Assembly (NCBI GenBank): GCA_963969495.1
Contig: OZ018321.1
Span: 101,495,578-101,559,577 of the forward strand
Direction of reading: 5' to 3'
DNA: 64,000 nucleotides
From: Ceratothoa steindachneri
Taxonomy: Eukaryota > Arthropoda > Malacostraca > Isopoda > Cymothoidae
Part shown: positions 1-10,777 of the stretch, in pieces
How the letters are laid out: each line of letters begins with the position of its first letter
How positions within the stretch are numbered: position 1 is the stretch's first letter
Made by a program: the position numbers and the translations under genes
The notes under the pieces: model-generated
Told to the model about the DNA's origin: nothing
What the model saw: the letters and a program-made list of their open reading frames with translations, nothing else
Database searches by the model: none

Positions 1-1277
1 GGCATTAATGTGGGTAATGAGTGAGATCTTGTAGAAATTTAGTCGTGTCATGGAGCTTAATTCATCTCATTTGCTGCTATTACATATGTTTTCATCTATA
101 TAAAGCTTAAAATTATTTTTTATATTAACATAACTGGTCTGATATATTTAAATTTGTATTAATATTATTTTCAATAATCTAAAAGCTCCCAATTATACAG
201 AAACGTCTAGATAAGTTTTCCATTTTGGTTCCAGATTTACATTAAACTCATGGCATTCTGCTCTTTAAAATCAAAGACTCCATATCCTAATTATCTATTA
301 TAGAGAGATTTTTTTTAATTGATTTTCCAAAAAGATCCTATAAATATGCAAGTATAAACCTAGTTAGTTCTCAAACAGGAAATAATCATCACATTGAGGA
401 AATTATAGTTATGTTGAACATTTGAAAATACTTTCTGTGAAAAACATCGTATTAATTAATCACCTCTAAATATTTTCGCAAAGATCTTTAGGGAACGAAT
501 TTCCTTAGTTGACAAATGTTCCCATGAGTAGTTGTCTAATGGTTACTGTCAATTCCACCGATTGAAACAATGGATATTCGTTCAGGGGTCATTCATCATC
601 GTTGCTAATTTTTCATTTATTACTTATCTTCAAACATTCTTTATTATATATCTTTTAACATTCTCCTCGTCTCTCGTGGGGGTGAGCAACGTATTTAAAT
701 TTTAGATGACGTTTATAGTCGAAACAATTTCAAGTAAATGGCGATAATTCGAACCATGCTAAAATATTTGCATTACCTTAATTGTTATTCGAACTCAATC
801 AAAATTAGAATTCAGTGTGCGAAAGTCTAAGGGTGGTAGAACGATAATTTTAATGTGCATAAGTATCATTTTAACTTCAGGTAAGTTTCAATGAATTTCG
901 ATTCAATCTGCTTTTTTATCATCGTCTGTATATTCCTTCTATTACACTGGTCAACAAATTTTAACTTTTTTTTTGCTGACTTAGGTTTGAGACCTGATGT
1001 TCGGTAATTCGGGATCACTAAGTTTAAATATGACAATAGTTAACTTCTATCACGTCAAGTTTTTTATTTATGGACTGGTCCATCTTGGACCCACTGATAG
1101 TAGCAGGCTATCTTACGACCAAGTGAACGGAAGTGGAAGCAGTTGGTATTCTTCTTATTTTATTTGATCTATATATTTAGACTCCTCTTTATGCATATCT
1201 AGATATATAAAGCAATTGTGTATAATATAATTTTTTGTGTTTATTCAGATTTGTTTTATGAAGTAACGTTTAGTAGT
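1..1277. other. AT-rich stretch, no gene seen
   Basis: No open frame with recognisable motifs, no tRNA-like boxes and no clear repeat structure was found on either strand. The sequence is AT-rich with short homopolymer runs. It may be intergenic or intronic DNA. Confidence 0.5.
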
Positions 1278-2960
1278 ATGGCCTCATTACGAAGGAAATG
1301 TTTGAATTCCCATGACTCATTTTGCTATATATGTGGTTGTTTTAATGCAGTAAATCAAAGAATCAACATTAGTATCTTTGTGAAAAGAGCATACTTGGCT
1401 TACTTTAAGATTAAATTAGGTAATCAGGATAAACCGTGGGCCCCGCACAATCTTTGTAAACCATGTGTCTAAAATATACGCCATTGAAAAAGGGTACAAG
1501 GAAACAACTAAGATTTGGCATTCCTATGGTTTGGTGGGAGCGGAAATCCATGTAAATGATTGCTACTTTTTTCTCACAAAGACTTCTAGTTATAGCAAGA
1601 AAACGCGATATAAAATAAGTTACCCAAATCTTGATTCCGTAATTCGTTCAGTGTTTCATTCAGATGAAATTCCAGTACCTGTATTCAAGAAACCTTCTTC
1701 ACTGGACGAAGTAAGTGATATACGTGAATCTGATGTAAGCAATGAACTTGAGAGTGATCCAGACTTTGTACATAAATTGACTCAGGTACGTGGAAACTTA
1801 AGCCAATTAGAAGTGAATGATTTATGTAGAGAGCTAGTTAGCATAAGTGTTAGCTTCTAGAATAAAATAGAAGAATTTGTTGCAGGAAAAAACAAATGTA
1901 ACTTTTTATCGGAATAGGAAGAGAGATCTCTTGGCATTCTTCAAAACTGAAGAAGATTTTGTTTACTGTTGTGACGTGGCCGGACTGATAAACGCGATGG
2001 GTGTTTTAGAGTATGATCCAAGTGAATCGAGACTTTTTATAGATAGTCTAAAGAAAAGTCTAAAATGTGTGTTACTCCATAATGCAAACTTGTTCGGTGC
2101 GATTCCTATTGGTCGCTCTGTGCATTTAAAAGAGAAGCGTGAACATATAAGATCTGCATTAGATTTCCTTTAATATGATGAACACAAATGGATCATATGT
2201 GTGGATCTTAAAATGGTAATATTTTTACTTGGCCAACAAGGAGGCTTTACAAAATATCCGTGTTTCCTGTGTTTATTGGACAGCCGAGGAGAGTACAAAC
2301 ATTGGAAACAGAAACTTTGGTCAATTAAAGAAAGTTTGACTGTTGGGAAGAAGAATATTATACACTAACCACATGTTGAGCAAGAGAAAATCATCTTCCC
2401 ACCCCTTTATATTAAACTAGAGCTGCTGAAACAATTTGTTAAACCCCTGAATGTTGAGAGTGACGAATTAAAATTTATATGTATCTCCAGTATTTTCTCG
2501 CTTAAGTTATGATAAAATAAAGGCTGGATTTTTTGATGGGCCACAAATCAAAAAGTTAATGGAAAACCAAAACTTTTCGAGTTCGATGACTGACATAGAA
2601 AAAGGAGCATGAGATTTCTTTGTGGCTGTTTTGAAAAGATTTATTAGGAAAAAAAAGGACGCTAACTACAAAGATTTGGCAGAGACATTAATTGATAGCT
2701 TGCATCGTTTTGGCTGTAACATGAGCATAAAGGTTCATTTCCTTAAGAGCCATCTTGATGAATTTCCTGCTAATCTTGGCAACGTGAGTGATGAACACGG
2801 AGAGCGTTTTGATCAAGATATCAAGATTAACGAGGAGAGATATCAAAGCCGAGGAAACACAAACATGATGGCAGACTGTTGTTAGAGTATTCAACGAGAC
2901 TGTGTAGTCATCAAACACTGACACTCTCGCAAGCGAAAGTTTTTTCATGAATGTATAGGT
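1278..2960 (+). pseudogene. Decayed copy A of an unknown multicopy arthropod gene family
   Basis: Collinear pieces in shifting frames match a protein family I recall as repeated many times in arthropod genomes but without an assigned function. At 1278-1470 there is a four-cysteine module (FCYICG, then CKPCV) resembling a ZAD-type zinc finger. A DCYFFLTK segment in a conserved YGL context follows at 1520-1580, then YCCDVAGLINAMG with LFIDSLKKSLKCVLLHNA at 1960-2095, a QQGGFTKYPCFLC block near 2235-2275, and a KVHFLKSHLDEFPANLG block followed by EHGERFDQDIK at 2730-2830. The final part, to about 2955, is basic (SRKRKF). Several stops and at least three frameshifts break it, so it is not translatable. 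The collinear order shows one original gene of roughly 550 codons without introns, as expected of a mobile or retroposed gene. Copy B lies at 26690-27440 on the other strand. A transposase-like origin is inference. Confidence 0.65.
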
Positions 2961-5613
2961 ATGTGTATGATTGCTTGTATTTTTTCCATTATATTAGAAA
3001 AATAACCTGTATGTATTTAGTAATAGGTGATGTTATCTTACACTAAATTTATCCCTTTAAATTCTGTTGACATTTTAATTTATGGTTTGAAGCTATAACA
3101 CTTAGGAAACTATCCTTACCAAGTAAATACATGCAGTACGTCTTAAAAATAGGAATATGCTGCTGAATAAAAAACCTGAAGTGGTAAAAAAAAATGGATG
3201 CGATATTTGAAATAAACACGTCAAAATTAGTTAAAAGCAACCACAAAGCATAAGTCAACATAAAGTGTGTCGACCAATGTTATCTTGCTATATGAATATG
3301 GGGAAAATGTGCGTTAATTCTGTAAAATTAATCATTGGGAAGTTTAAAATTTGGGGGGAAAATTATATTTCAATGATCAAAGAGAATTATCGCACAGGCA
3401 AAATAAAGTTGTGCAGAACAGGGCAAAGTAAACCTAGGTTATTTGCTAGCTAGATACGTTCATATTCTATAGAATTCTGATGATATTGGATATGAAAGAA
3501 ATCGTCTGTCATTTGGATTTTTTCAGAAATGGGTGAAGTACTAAATAGCTCATCCTGTCCTCCTTTTCACAGGAGCAAGAGGGGCGATTTAATTACCGAA
3601 GAAGGAATTATATTTCAAATCCTCCGAATCGTTTTATCAGGAAACCTGATGATTATTAGCCCAATCTAAGGAACATGAGGAATGATAAAAATGTTTTGAT
3701 TATAGAAAGAGTGGTTTACATTTTAATGGAAATTTCAGACTGTGCATGTGATTTTGTTGAGGCAGTACATTCCAGAAAACTAGACAAACTGATGAAAACT
3801 GCAGATACAGGTCAGAGGAATGGGATCTATTTCAATCATAAAATATTGCAGAATTAGGGAGAAACATTCCAGTATAGGAAATAATTTCCCGGTCAAATTA
3901 ATATAACATTAAATAAGATATATACATTTGTTGGCCTCAAACGAGAAAATTTGCAAGGTATTCTTTTGCTCTGAAGTTTATTTCTTTTCAGACCCCTCCT
4001 AGGAAGAATGATTAAGCAGCTTTGATTATATACTGATTATCTATACTCTCGCTTGCTTAAATACTAATTACATCTTCATGGAAAGCAAGTTCGAATCTTT
4101 TCACTAAACATGTTGCGCTGACTTGTGTTTTAAAAGGTTGGTGGAGTACCCTTGATTATTTTAAGGTACTAATCTTTGAATTTTAAACCTAAATGATTGA
4201 AATAACAATGTGAACTAGAAAAGTTAAAACAATATATGGAAGATAAATATAAGTATATACAAATAAACACGAGTATTAGAGAAGAAAATGGATACATAGA
4301 GATTTATTTAATTCGTAAATAAAACATTTCATATGGGACCCCAAAAAATATGATATTGACATTACAATGTTTTTAATTTTTGCATTCCATCTCATTTTAA
4401 TCTCATATTTGGCTAGTTTTCTTCGATTAAAATCTTTGGTTAATTTAAAATATTGTTACACACTAGAGTAAAATTGAGTTTTGAATCTTTGTATGATGTT
4501 ATAATTCTTTGTAGGTGATGGTGTTGTTTTATTGTTAGTTTGCTCCAGGTATATCTGGTATATAATGGAATTCTTTCCTTACTTGATCTAGGAAGTAATA
4601 GACCTAAAGGTCTTCGTCTTTAGGTTTCGATCATGTAGAATGTTTGGAAGAGATTTTACTAATATTTTTGGCTCTTAGCTCCGTGTCTCTACCTTCATCT
4701 TCAAAGAAACAATCATAGAATACCCTAATTAGATCATATCGTGAGTTTCTAAAAGGTGTAATAAAGTGATATCCTCTCAAATTTAACACATTATAGATAT
4801 TATAGTTTTAGTTGAAATCTTAACCTTTAAGAGGATTGAAACACTCGTTTCTTTAGGTGCACACTTTGCTCTGAACTCTGATCAACTCTTGATAGTTTTA
4901 AGGTTCATAAAATTGTTTTTTAAAACCTAAGATTTACTTCTGTACTAGTCTCTGTATCTAAATAAACGTACCCTTTGGATTTAAATGATGCACTTAACTA
5001 GTAAAGATATATCATTATTAAACAGAAAACTAGAGGAAAAGCTAAACGAAATTTCACTTTTATGATATCGGAATAATAATTTTTATCATTTTTACCTCAA
5101 GCGATCCATCATTTAGTATAAAGATCTGTACTCATTTTCATGAGATCACAAAATGAGGAACAGAGAAAATAGTACTGCAACAGTAATTTGAGGGAAAACT
5201 TTTAAATATTTATGAAATTCTAGTCATTTGCATTCTAATTTACTTTATTTGCCTTCACAAAACCAGATTTTCAGACAAAACTTTACTTTAATAGACATAT
5301 GATAGCATATTATATTTCCATTAGAATTTAATATATGTGGCTATATCTAGTATCAATTTTGGATTGAGATCAGGTCAGGATGTTTTGAATTAAGGAGCTT
5401 TATACACTTTTATTTGAAAAAAAGGTGGTAAGGGATCGCAATAGATGATGATTGATTATGTTTTTACTTTTTATTGCATAGTATATTATAAGTTTATTAT
5501 ACCTGAATATAAAATGGCAAAAATTTACAACTACAGCGTGCGATTGGTAATTTGTCACCTTTGGTAACTCTAACGTCCGCCGCTGTCTTTTTCCCATCAT
5601 AGTAGAATCAATT
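2961..5613. other. AT-rich stretch, no gene seen
   Basis: Only short random open frames are present. No transposase, reverse transcriptase or exon signature was recognised. The last 200 bases could include the 5' end of the adjoining transposon relic, but I found no matching terminal inverted repeat. Confidence 0.4.
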
Positions 5614-6265
5614 GTGTTGTGCTTCATCTATGAGGAAAGCAATGCCATGGCTAAATTAAATCCTCCTAAAATTTGGAAAAGTAAGGCTGTGCATCAATGG
5701 TATTCTCGCCGAGAACTTCAATGCAAAGATCTTCGGGTGTTTGTATGTCAATTTGAAGATAGTAGAGCCGATGAGAAAAAAAATGGAGGAGTCAAACTTA
5801 CGAGGGTACGGTGGCTCGGAAACCACAAAAGCCACGATAGGCCCACGTTGATCTTCCCCGAGTGGCCCAGACTCAATAAAGAGGAAGAGCTTAAGTGTCC
5901 AGAGGAGTTCTGTGGCCCTGGATTAAGAAAATGGCCGCCGGAAGGCCGGAAGTGTGGTAGCAGGACTCTGCACCATACCACACAAGCAGAACACAATCTT
6001 GGCTTTTAAACGCTTGGTTGGACCACGTTAATCCAAACATCACACCTCGCAACTGCCCAGGATACAACTTCTTGGACTATTATGTGTGGGGTGTGGTTGA
6101 GAGAGATACCATTAAGGACCCATGCACGACCAAGTGGAGCTTAGGTACAGGATCACCACAATTTTTACCGGGTTAAACAAGGGGATCATTGTGAAGGCCT
6201 GAAAAAGTTCCAACGCTACCTGGAGGCTGCAGTTAAGGCCGATGGCGATTTATTTTAACAAAATT
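5614..6265 (+). pseudogene. Tc1/mariner-superfamily transposase relic
   Basis: A DDE/D transposase that would have cut and pasted its own element. In shifting frames I read PWIKKMAAGRPEVW, then a stop, then QDSAPYHT at about 5915-5975; this block holds the second catalytic aspartate. It is followed by LDYYVWGVVERDT at 6070-6110, which holds the third acidic residue in the LDYYVWG form common in arthropod elements. The frame ends in a conserved tail (FQRYLEAAVKADGDF) near 6210-6258. The N-terminal helix-turn-helix is poorly recognisable. Stops and frameshifts make it dead. Terminal inverted repeats were not found. Confidence 0.7.
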
Positions 6266-6378
6266 AATATTACAATTCTTCAATTAATTAGCATTTGCAT
6301 TTGATAAATATATATCTGCATAAACGAAGTCTTTGTTATTTTATTTTATATTGATATTTTGTGAACAGTTACCCATAG

Positions 6379-6381
<3 letters not shown>

Positions 6382-6412
<31 letters not shown>
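6382..6412. repeat. (TA)n microsatellite
   Basis: A 31-base uninterrupted alternating TA tract lies directly upstream of the tRNA-like SINE cluster. Confidence 0.95.
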
Positions 6413-6415
<3 letters not shown>

Positions 6416-6489
6416 TCCAGCAAACCGCAGGAAACAGAATGACAGGATTATTTTCTTAGGAAAAGGTTATTTCCTAATTCGAAAACTTC

Positions 6490-6560
6490 CGTACAGGGGT
6501 GGTATTCGAACCCAGCACACTGAGTCAGTGAGCAACCACTTTGATCTCAATTAAACCGCC
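6490..6560 (-). repeat. Truncated tRNA-like SINE head, inverted copy
   Basis: Read on the minus strand this segment contains GGTTCGAATAC, a B-box-like element, preceded by a tRNA-like body. It mirrors the plus-strand head at 6561-6655, with a perfect 22-bp match over 6539-6560. It lacks an A box, because the reverse complement of the 19-base spacer at 6561-6579 does not contain one. It is therefore a partial inverted duplicate rather than an independent gene. Confidence 0.6.
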
Positions 6561-6655
6561 GTAGCCGAGTGAGCTAAGGGGCGGTTTAATTGAGATCAAA
6601 GCAGTTGATCGCTGCCTAAGTGTGCACGGTTCGAATCCCACCCTTGAGTGATGAC
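6561..6655 (+). repeat. tRNA-derived SINE head (Leu/Ser-like)
   Basis: GTAGCCGAGTGAGCTAAGG is an A-box-like start resembling class II tRNAs such as tRNA-Leu, and GGTTCGAATCCCACC is a good B box about 65 bases later, the spacing expected for a long-variable-arm tRNA or a SINE derived from one. The body forms part of an extended palindrome with the preceding inverted copy. It does not fold as a clean tRNA cloverleaf, so a SINE head is more likely than a functional tRNA gene. Confidence 0.55.
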
Positions 6656-6807
6656 ACAAGAAACAGGAGTTTTCTTTTAGTTTTTTTTAAGGTAATAGAA
6701 AGGGACATAGGAAGAACACTTAGAATCAAAGAGAGAAAAGGGCAGCACAATAAAGGCAACCTTTACAGAGAAGATAGCAATTACGCCAGGGGAAAAAGTT
6801 TGAAATT

Positions 6808-6880
6808 CCTGGCCGCGGCTCGAACCCGGGTCTGCTGATTGCTGGTCAGATGCTCTATCGTTATGCTACCAGGCACAGTG
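6808..6880 (-). repeat. tRNA-like SINE head or tRNA pseudogene
   Basis: On the minus strand the segment begins TGCCTGGTAGCATAACGATA, continues to CAGCAATCAGCAG and has GGGTTCGAGCC as a B box, closing with GGCCAGGAA. Acceptor-like ends pair (CCTGG with CCAGG), an anticodon-like stem of four pairs encloses a seven-base loop, and a T-arm with one mismatch is present. The D stem is poor and position 33 of the loop is C rather than T, so this looks like a decayed tRNA or SINE head rather than an active gene. Confidence 0.5.
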
Positions 6881-9800
6881 ACTCTACTCTGCCCAAAGCG
6901 TTACCCCTTCAAACACAGTATCTCCCTAAGCTAGGAACCTCCAAGGGATTTTTGTACCATATCTTCTTACTTGCTCACAATTTAAAGGCTCATTATTCAT
7001 GTCGCATACAAAGAAAGAGCAAATACAAGTTCCGTGGGTGGTAACAGCTACCACACGGCGTTCTATATATTTATTTTCTGCCTTTCCAAACCATTTTTGA
7101 AGACAAAAAGAAAGATGCAGAAACCTTGTATTGCAGACTATATCAATATAGTACAAGAGAAAGAGAAATTTGACGTGAATGAGAAATGAGAAAAAAACAG
7201 GTTTTCTTTTTTTAAAGGTAAGAGAACGGGACGTTATTTCTGTCTTTTCCGTAAGGATTGTCTTCATTGTGCCTTCTTTTGCTCTCTTTGATCCTATATG
7301 TTCTTCCAATGTCTTATGGGAAGATAGGAAACTCTCAAACACCTATAATTCACCTATTTTCACTTTCCAATCAATCAAATGTTCCGAATCAATTAAAATA
7401 AAAACCTACCATATTTAAAATTATAATCAATTCACTTGCTACCACTTTTCTTATTTTATTGCCTTGAATGTATCCTACAAGGGCTAATGAAAAAGGTTAT
7501 TTTTGTTTAAATACATAATCTTTTTTTGTATCGAGATTTGAGCGGGTTGTTTTCCGATGCCTGTATAGTTAAGAAGGATTAAACTAAGTGACATTACTCT
7601 GAAATTTAATATAATGCGAGAAGAAAAATTAGCTTCCTTTTTATTTCATTTTTACATAAAAACTTCATCTTAATTTCCAAATCAAGGAAAAAAAATCTTC
7701 AAAAAGTATATATCAACCAGTTATTGGAAAGCTAAGAAGCATTCTCGAAATCATAATATAATGTGTTTTCTACTGAGATCAAACGAAAGAACAACTAAGA
7801 ATTAAACAGAAGAAAGGAAGGGGGAAAATGGAATTATTAGTGAATGAAGAAAGACAATAGGAAATTTTGAAAGAATAAAAAACAGCGAATCATATTTTCC
7901 CATTTAAAATACAATGCAGTTAAAAGTTATAATTCTCCTAAATATATAAATCTTAAAATTATTATAAAAAAAATGAAAATATCTGACTTACAACCGCCGA
8001 GCAATCACTCATGGTCGGACGAACAGGTGAAGAACATATAACTTATGAAACATATATCTACAAAAAGATTTTTAGCAAAACGACATTCAGAAAATAAAAT
8101 TTTTGACAGTGACAATAGTTCGAATTCTACTCTGATCACTGAAGGAGCCCCTCACGAATTTCAAAAGAAGTTGATAATTCTGACTCCTATGAATAAAGCA
8201 CATTCTTCAGTGAAAATTACCTCTTGATAACCAAACGAATTTCAATTAAACCTAAGTAATTTGACAAGTGCTTCAAATATATAAAAAAAAACTATTAAAA
8301 TTTCAAATATCCTGCTTCGATTATAATCGAATCCTCAGAACCAAAATCGCACGAAAATGGAATAAAGTATATTACTGAAAATTAATTATTTTTATTTCAA
8401 ACTTGAGCATACAAAGTACACCACTGACAAAATCCTAAAGTTAAAGCGATTGAGATACGTAGTAATAACACATCGTCTTGAGTCGAACACCAAAGAGAAA
8501 CTGAGCTACTGCTTCATTTTAGCGTCAGAAAAGGAGTTGACTGCCTATACTGGAATCGGTAACTATTTGATTTTAAAATACAGCAATTATTTTGTGTCCT
8601 AAATGTGCTAAGGTGTCACTTGGACGTAGAAACCAAAATTGAAGCATTATTTTGCACAAATATTTATTTATTGTTGTTTTAATATAAGTACTTCCTATTT
8701 CCAGAAGTGCTAATTCAAAAGGATATCTGATAATCGCCATTAGGTATAATTTCCCAATGAAATTTTCCCCAAATAGACTGATCTCTCTACATTTTCTGAT
8801 TTTCTTTAATCTGGAGATAATTTAACAAAAACATAATGAAATTTCGTTAACAGCTTTGCCCCTCTTCAAGAAACTACTTGAAAAATTTAGATATTAAATT
8901 AGGTCTCCTTTCTTGATGAACATGCTGATATAATTCACACAATACCTAGCCACCCCTGTATGAGAGCAGTAAAGTGTAATTTCAATTAAATAGTCGGTTT
9001 GGGGGAAAAATTGTTCAGAACCAGCTTGTGATAGGCTATTTGCAAGAACAAGATTTATCCCTTTCCCATACATGGTAATATTTAAGTTTCGATCGTTTAG
9101 CACAATCATGTTTTCTTCATTCTAGGTTTAATAAAGTCAGCAAGATATTTGAGAGAATTTTGTCTGTCTACGTAGAAATTAGTGTTAGTATGTATTCGGG
9201 GGCGTGGGTTTAGATTAACAAGGAGTAGCGAACCTTAAACTGCATCAGGCATGGCAAGATGATGTTTTGCGTCTAAGAGTAAGTGAAACCTTTCGTGTAT
9301 TATAAGGTACCGCCCAAAGTTCTTTGTTTTATTCTACGCGGATAAATGAAAAACATTCAAACAATAGAATTTGTTGAGTAATATAGTTTCTATACATTTT
9401 GAAGATCTTATCCCACAGAATAAAAGTTTATCTATGCCTCTGAAATAAAACCCTTTATGCTTTAAAGCAAAAACCTTTGGTTTCTCTTCGAGAGCGTCTC
9501 TATAAAAGAATCTTTCATTGCGACTGTTTGCATAGAGATAAAAAAAAGTTTCAATTCCTAAAGCAAATAAGGCGAATGAGGCAGTAGCTTCAAACCTAAT
9601 TTTTTTCAGGGAATTCCGTACTACACATGCAGTGCGTGGTGGTACAATGGCTAGCAGAAGCCAATATCCTTTGTGATTGAACAGCTTAGGATGCTTTCGA
9701 ATATGTTCATCTTGGAGGCTTCGCACTTGTAGAACGGAAACTTCATCTTTTTATGTCTTTGAACATAAAATTTGCAATGAAAGATTCTGTATAATTACGT

Positions 9801-10477
9801 ACTCGTAAAGATACCTCATAAGTATTTTGCTTTGGAAAATAATTCATAAAAGAGATTATAAATTGTGTTTTCATTTATTCAGGTATGATAATAAAAACCA
9901 AAACAAACTTACTGGACGCCCGATACAAAGCGAATTAATATAGCTAAATCAAACAGTTATTTGCAAAGTCTAAATGAGAAGAAATGTCCATCAAGCATGC
10001 TAGCTGCATATTAAATTATCTAGATTATAGTTTAACTACGAGTTGGTATAAGTATATGTGTGCTTATGTTGGCCATGTTAAAAACTATGGAGAGTGTATA
10101 CCTGAAGCTAGCTCTCCGAGGCAGGAAAATATATTTGCTATGGAAGGCATCTTCACCTTCATTAGTTTAATTTCTCTAATGAATCATTTTTCGTTTTATA
10201 ATCTAAGAGGAACTAAAACATTAGTAAAAAGAAGGAAGACCAAATTTTTACTCCTGCTGGCGAATATAAATAAAACACCTGAAATCGAAACAACCGTGTT
10301 TCAATCTATTCAATGAGTAGACCCCTACCTCTAGGTGCATATTTTTAAACAAGGCATACCTCAACAGTTGAAAACACCAAAGATGGAGGTGTAGTGGCAC
10401 GCCACACCAGAATCAACTTTTTTTTGTCTAATAAATATATAATCTACAATTTTGAATCACACACATCAAATACTCAC
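6881..10477. other. AT-rich stretch, no gene seen
   Basis: Several short open frames occur (the longest on the minus strand at 9334-9726) but none has recognisable motifs, coding composition or convincing splice signals. Further exons of the minus-strand host gene at 10478-15397 might lie here and have escaped notice. Confidence 0.4.
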
Positions 10478-10777
10478 CCGGATAAGACGTGTCATATTCT
10501 TCCCACTCCAATAGGTGGGCGGCAGGCAACGCTGAAGAGCAAGGGCAGGTTGACTCCGGTTCTTTTGAGGATCAAGGGCCCCATAGCATCCCCTGAAAAG
10601 ATCTCCAGCTCCGCCCACGAAACTCTCAGACGCTGCGATAGATGCCTTTTTCGAATGTGGACGTTCCCAACCATTTTTGTCTTCGTGGCTAAATGTGAAT
10701 GGATAAGTTTGCGGGTGGCTTTGACGTCGTGGAAACATACACACTGGACTTCTTGGGATACGCAAGTGAGTGGCAGC
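10478..10777 (-). CDS. Candidate host-gene exon, FERM F2-like end
   Basis: A 300-base, 100-codon internal exon that is open throughout in one frame. It is more GC-rich than its surroundings. Upstream on the minus strand the sequence TTATCTTTAGCAG ends at 10778, giving an acceptor. Downstream CGG|GTGAGT is a consensus donor at 10477-10472. Phase is 0 at both ends, matching the upstream exon. The translation is polar and glycine/serine-rich (SFVGGAGDLFRGCYG) and ends with LQRCLPPTYWSGKNM, which resembles the segment of the FERM F2 subdomain, as in talin, that follows the first F2 helices. FERM domains link membrane proteins or lipids to the cytoskeleton. The FERM call rests on short motifs. A second frame is also open over most of the exon but has a stop before the donor. 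Confidence 0.5.

Noticed and set aside
9334..9726. 130-codon minus-strand frame
   Set aside because: No domain, no splice or start context, and composition like the surrounding AT-rich DNA.
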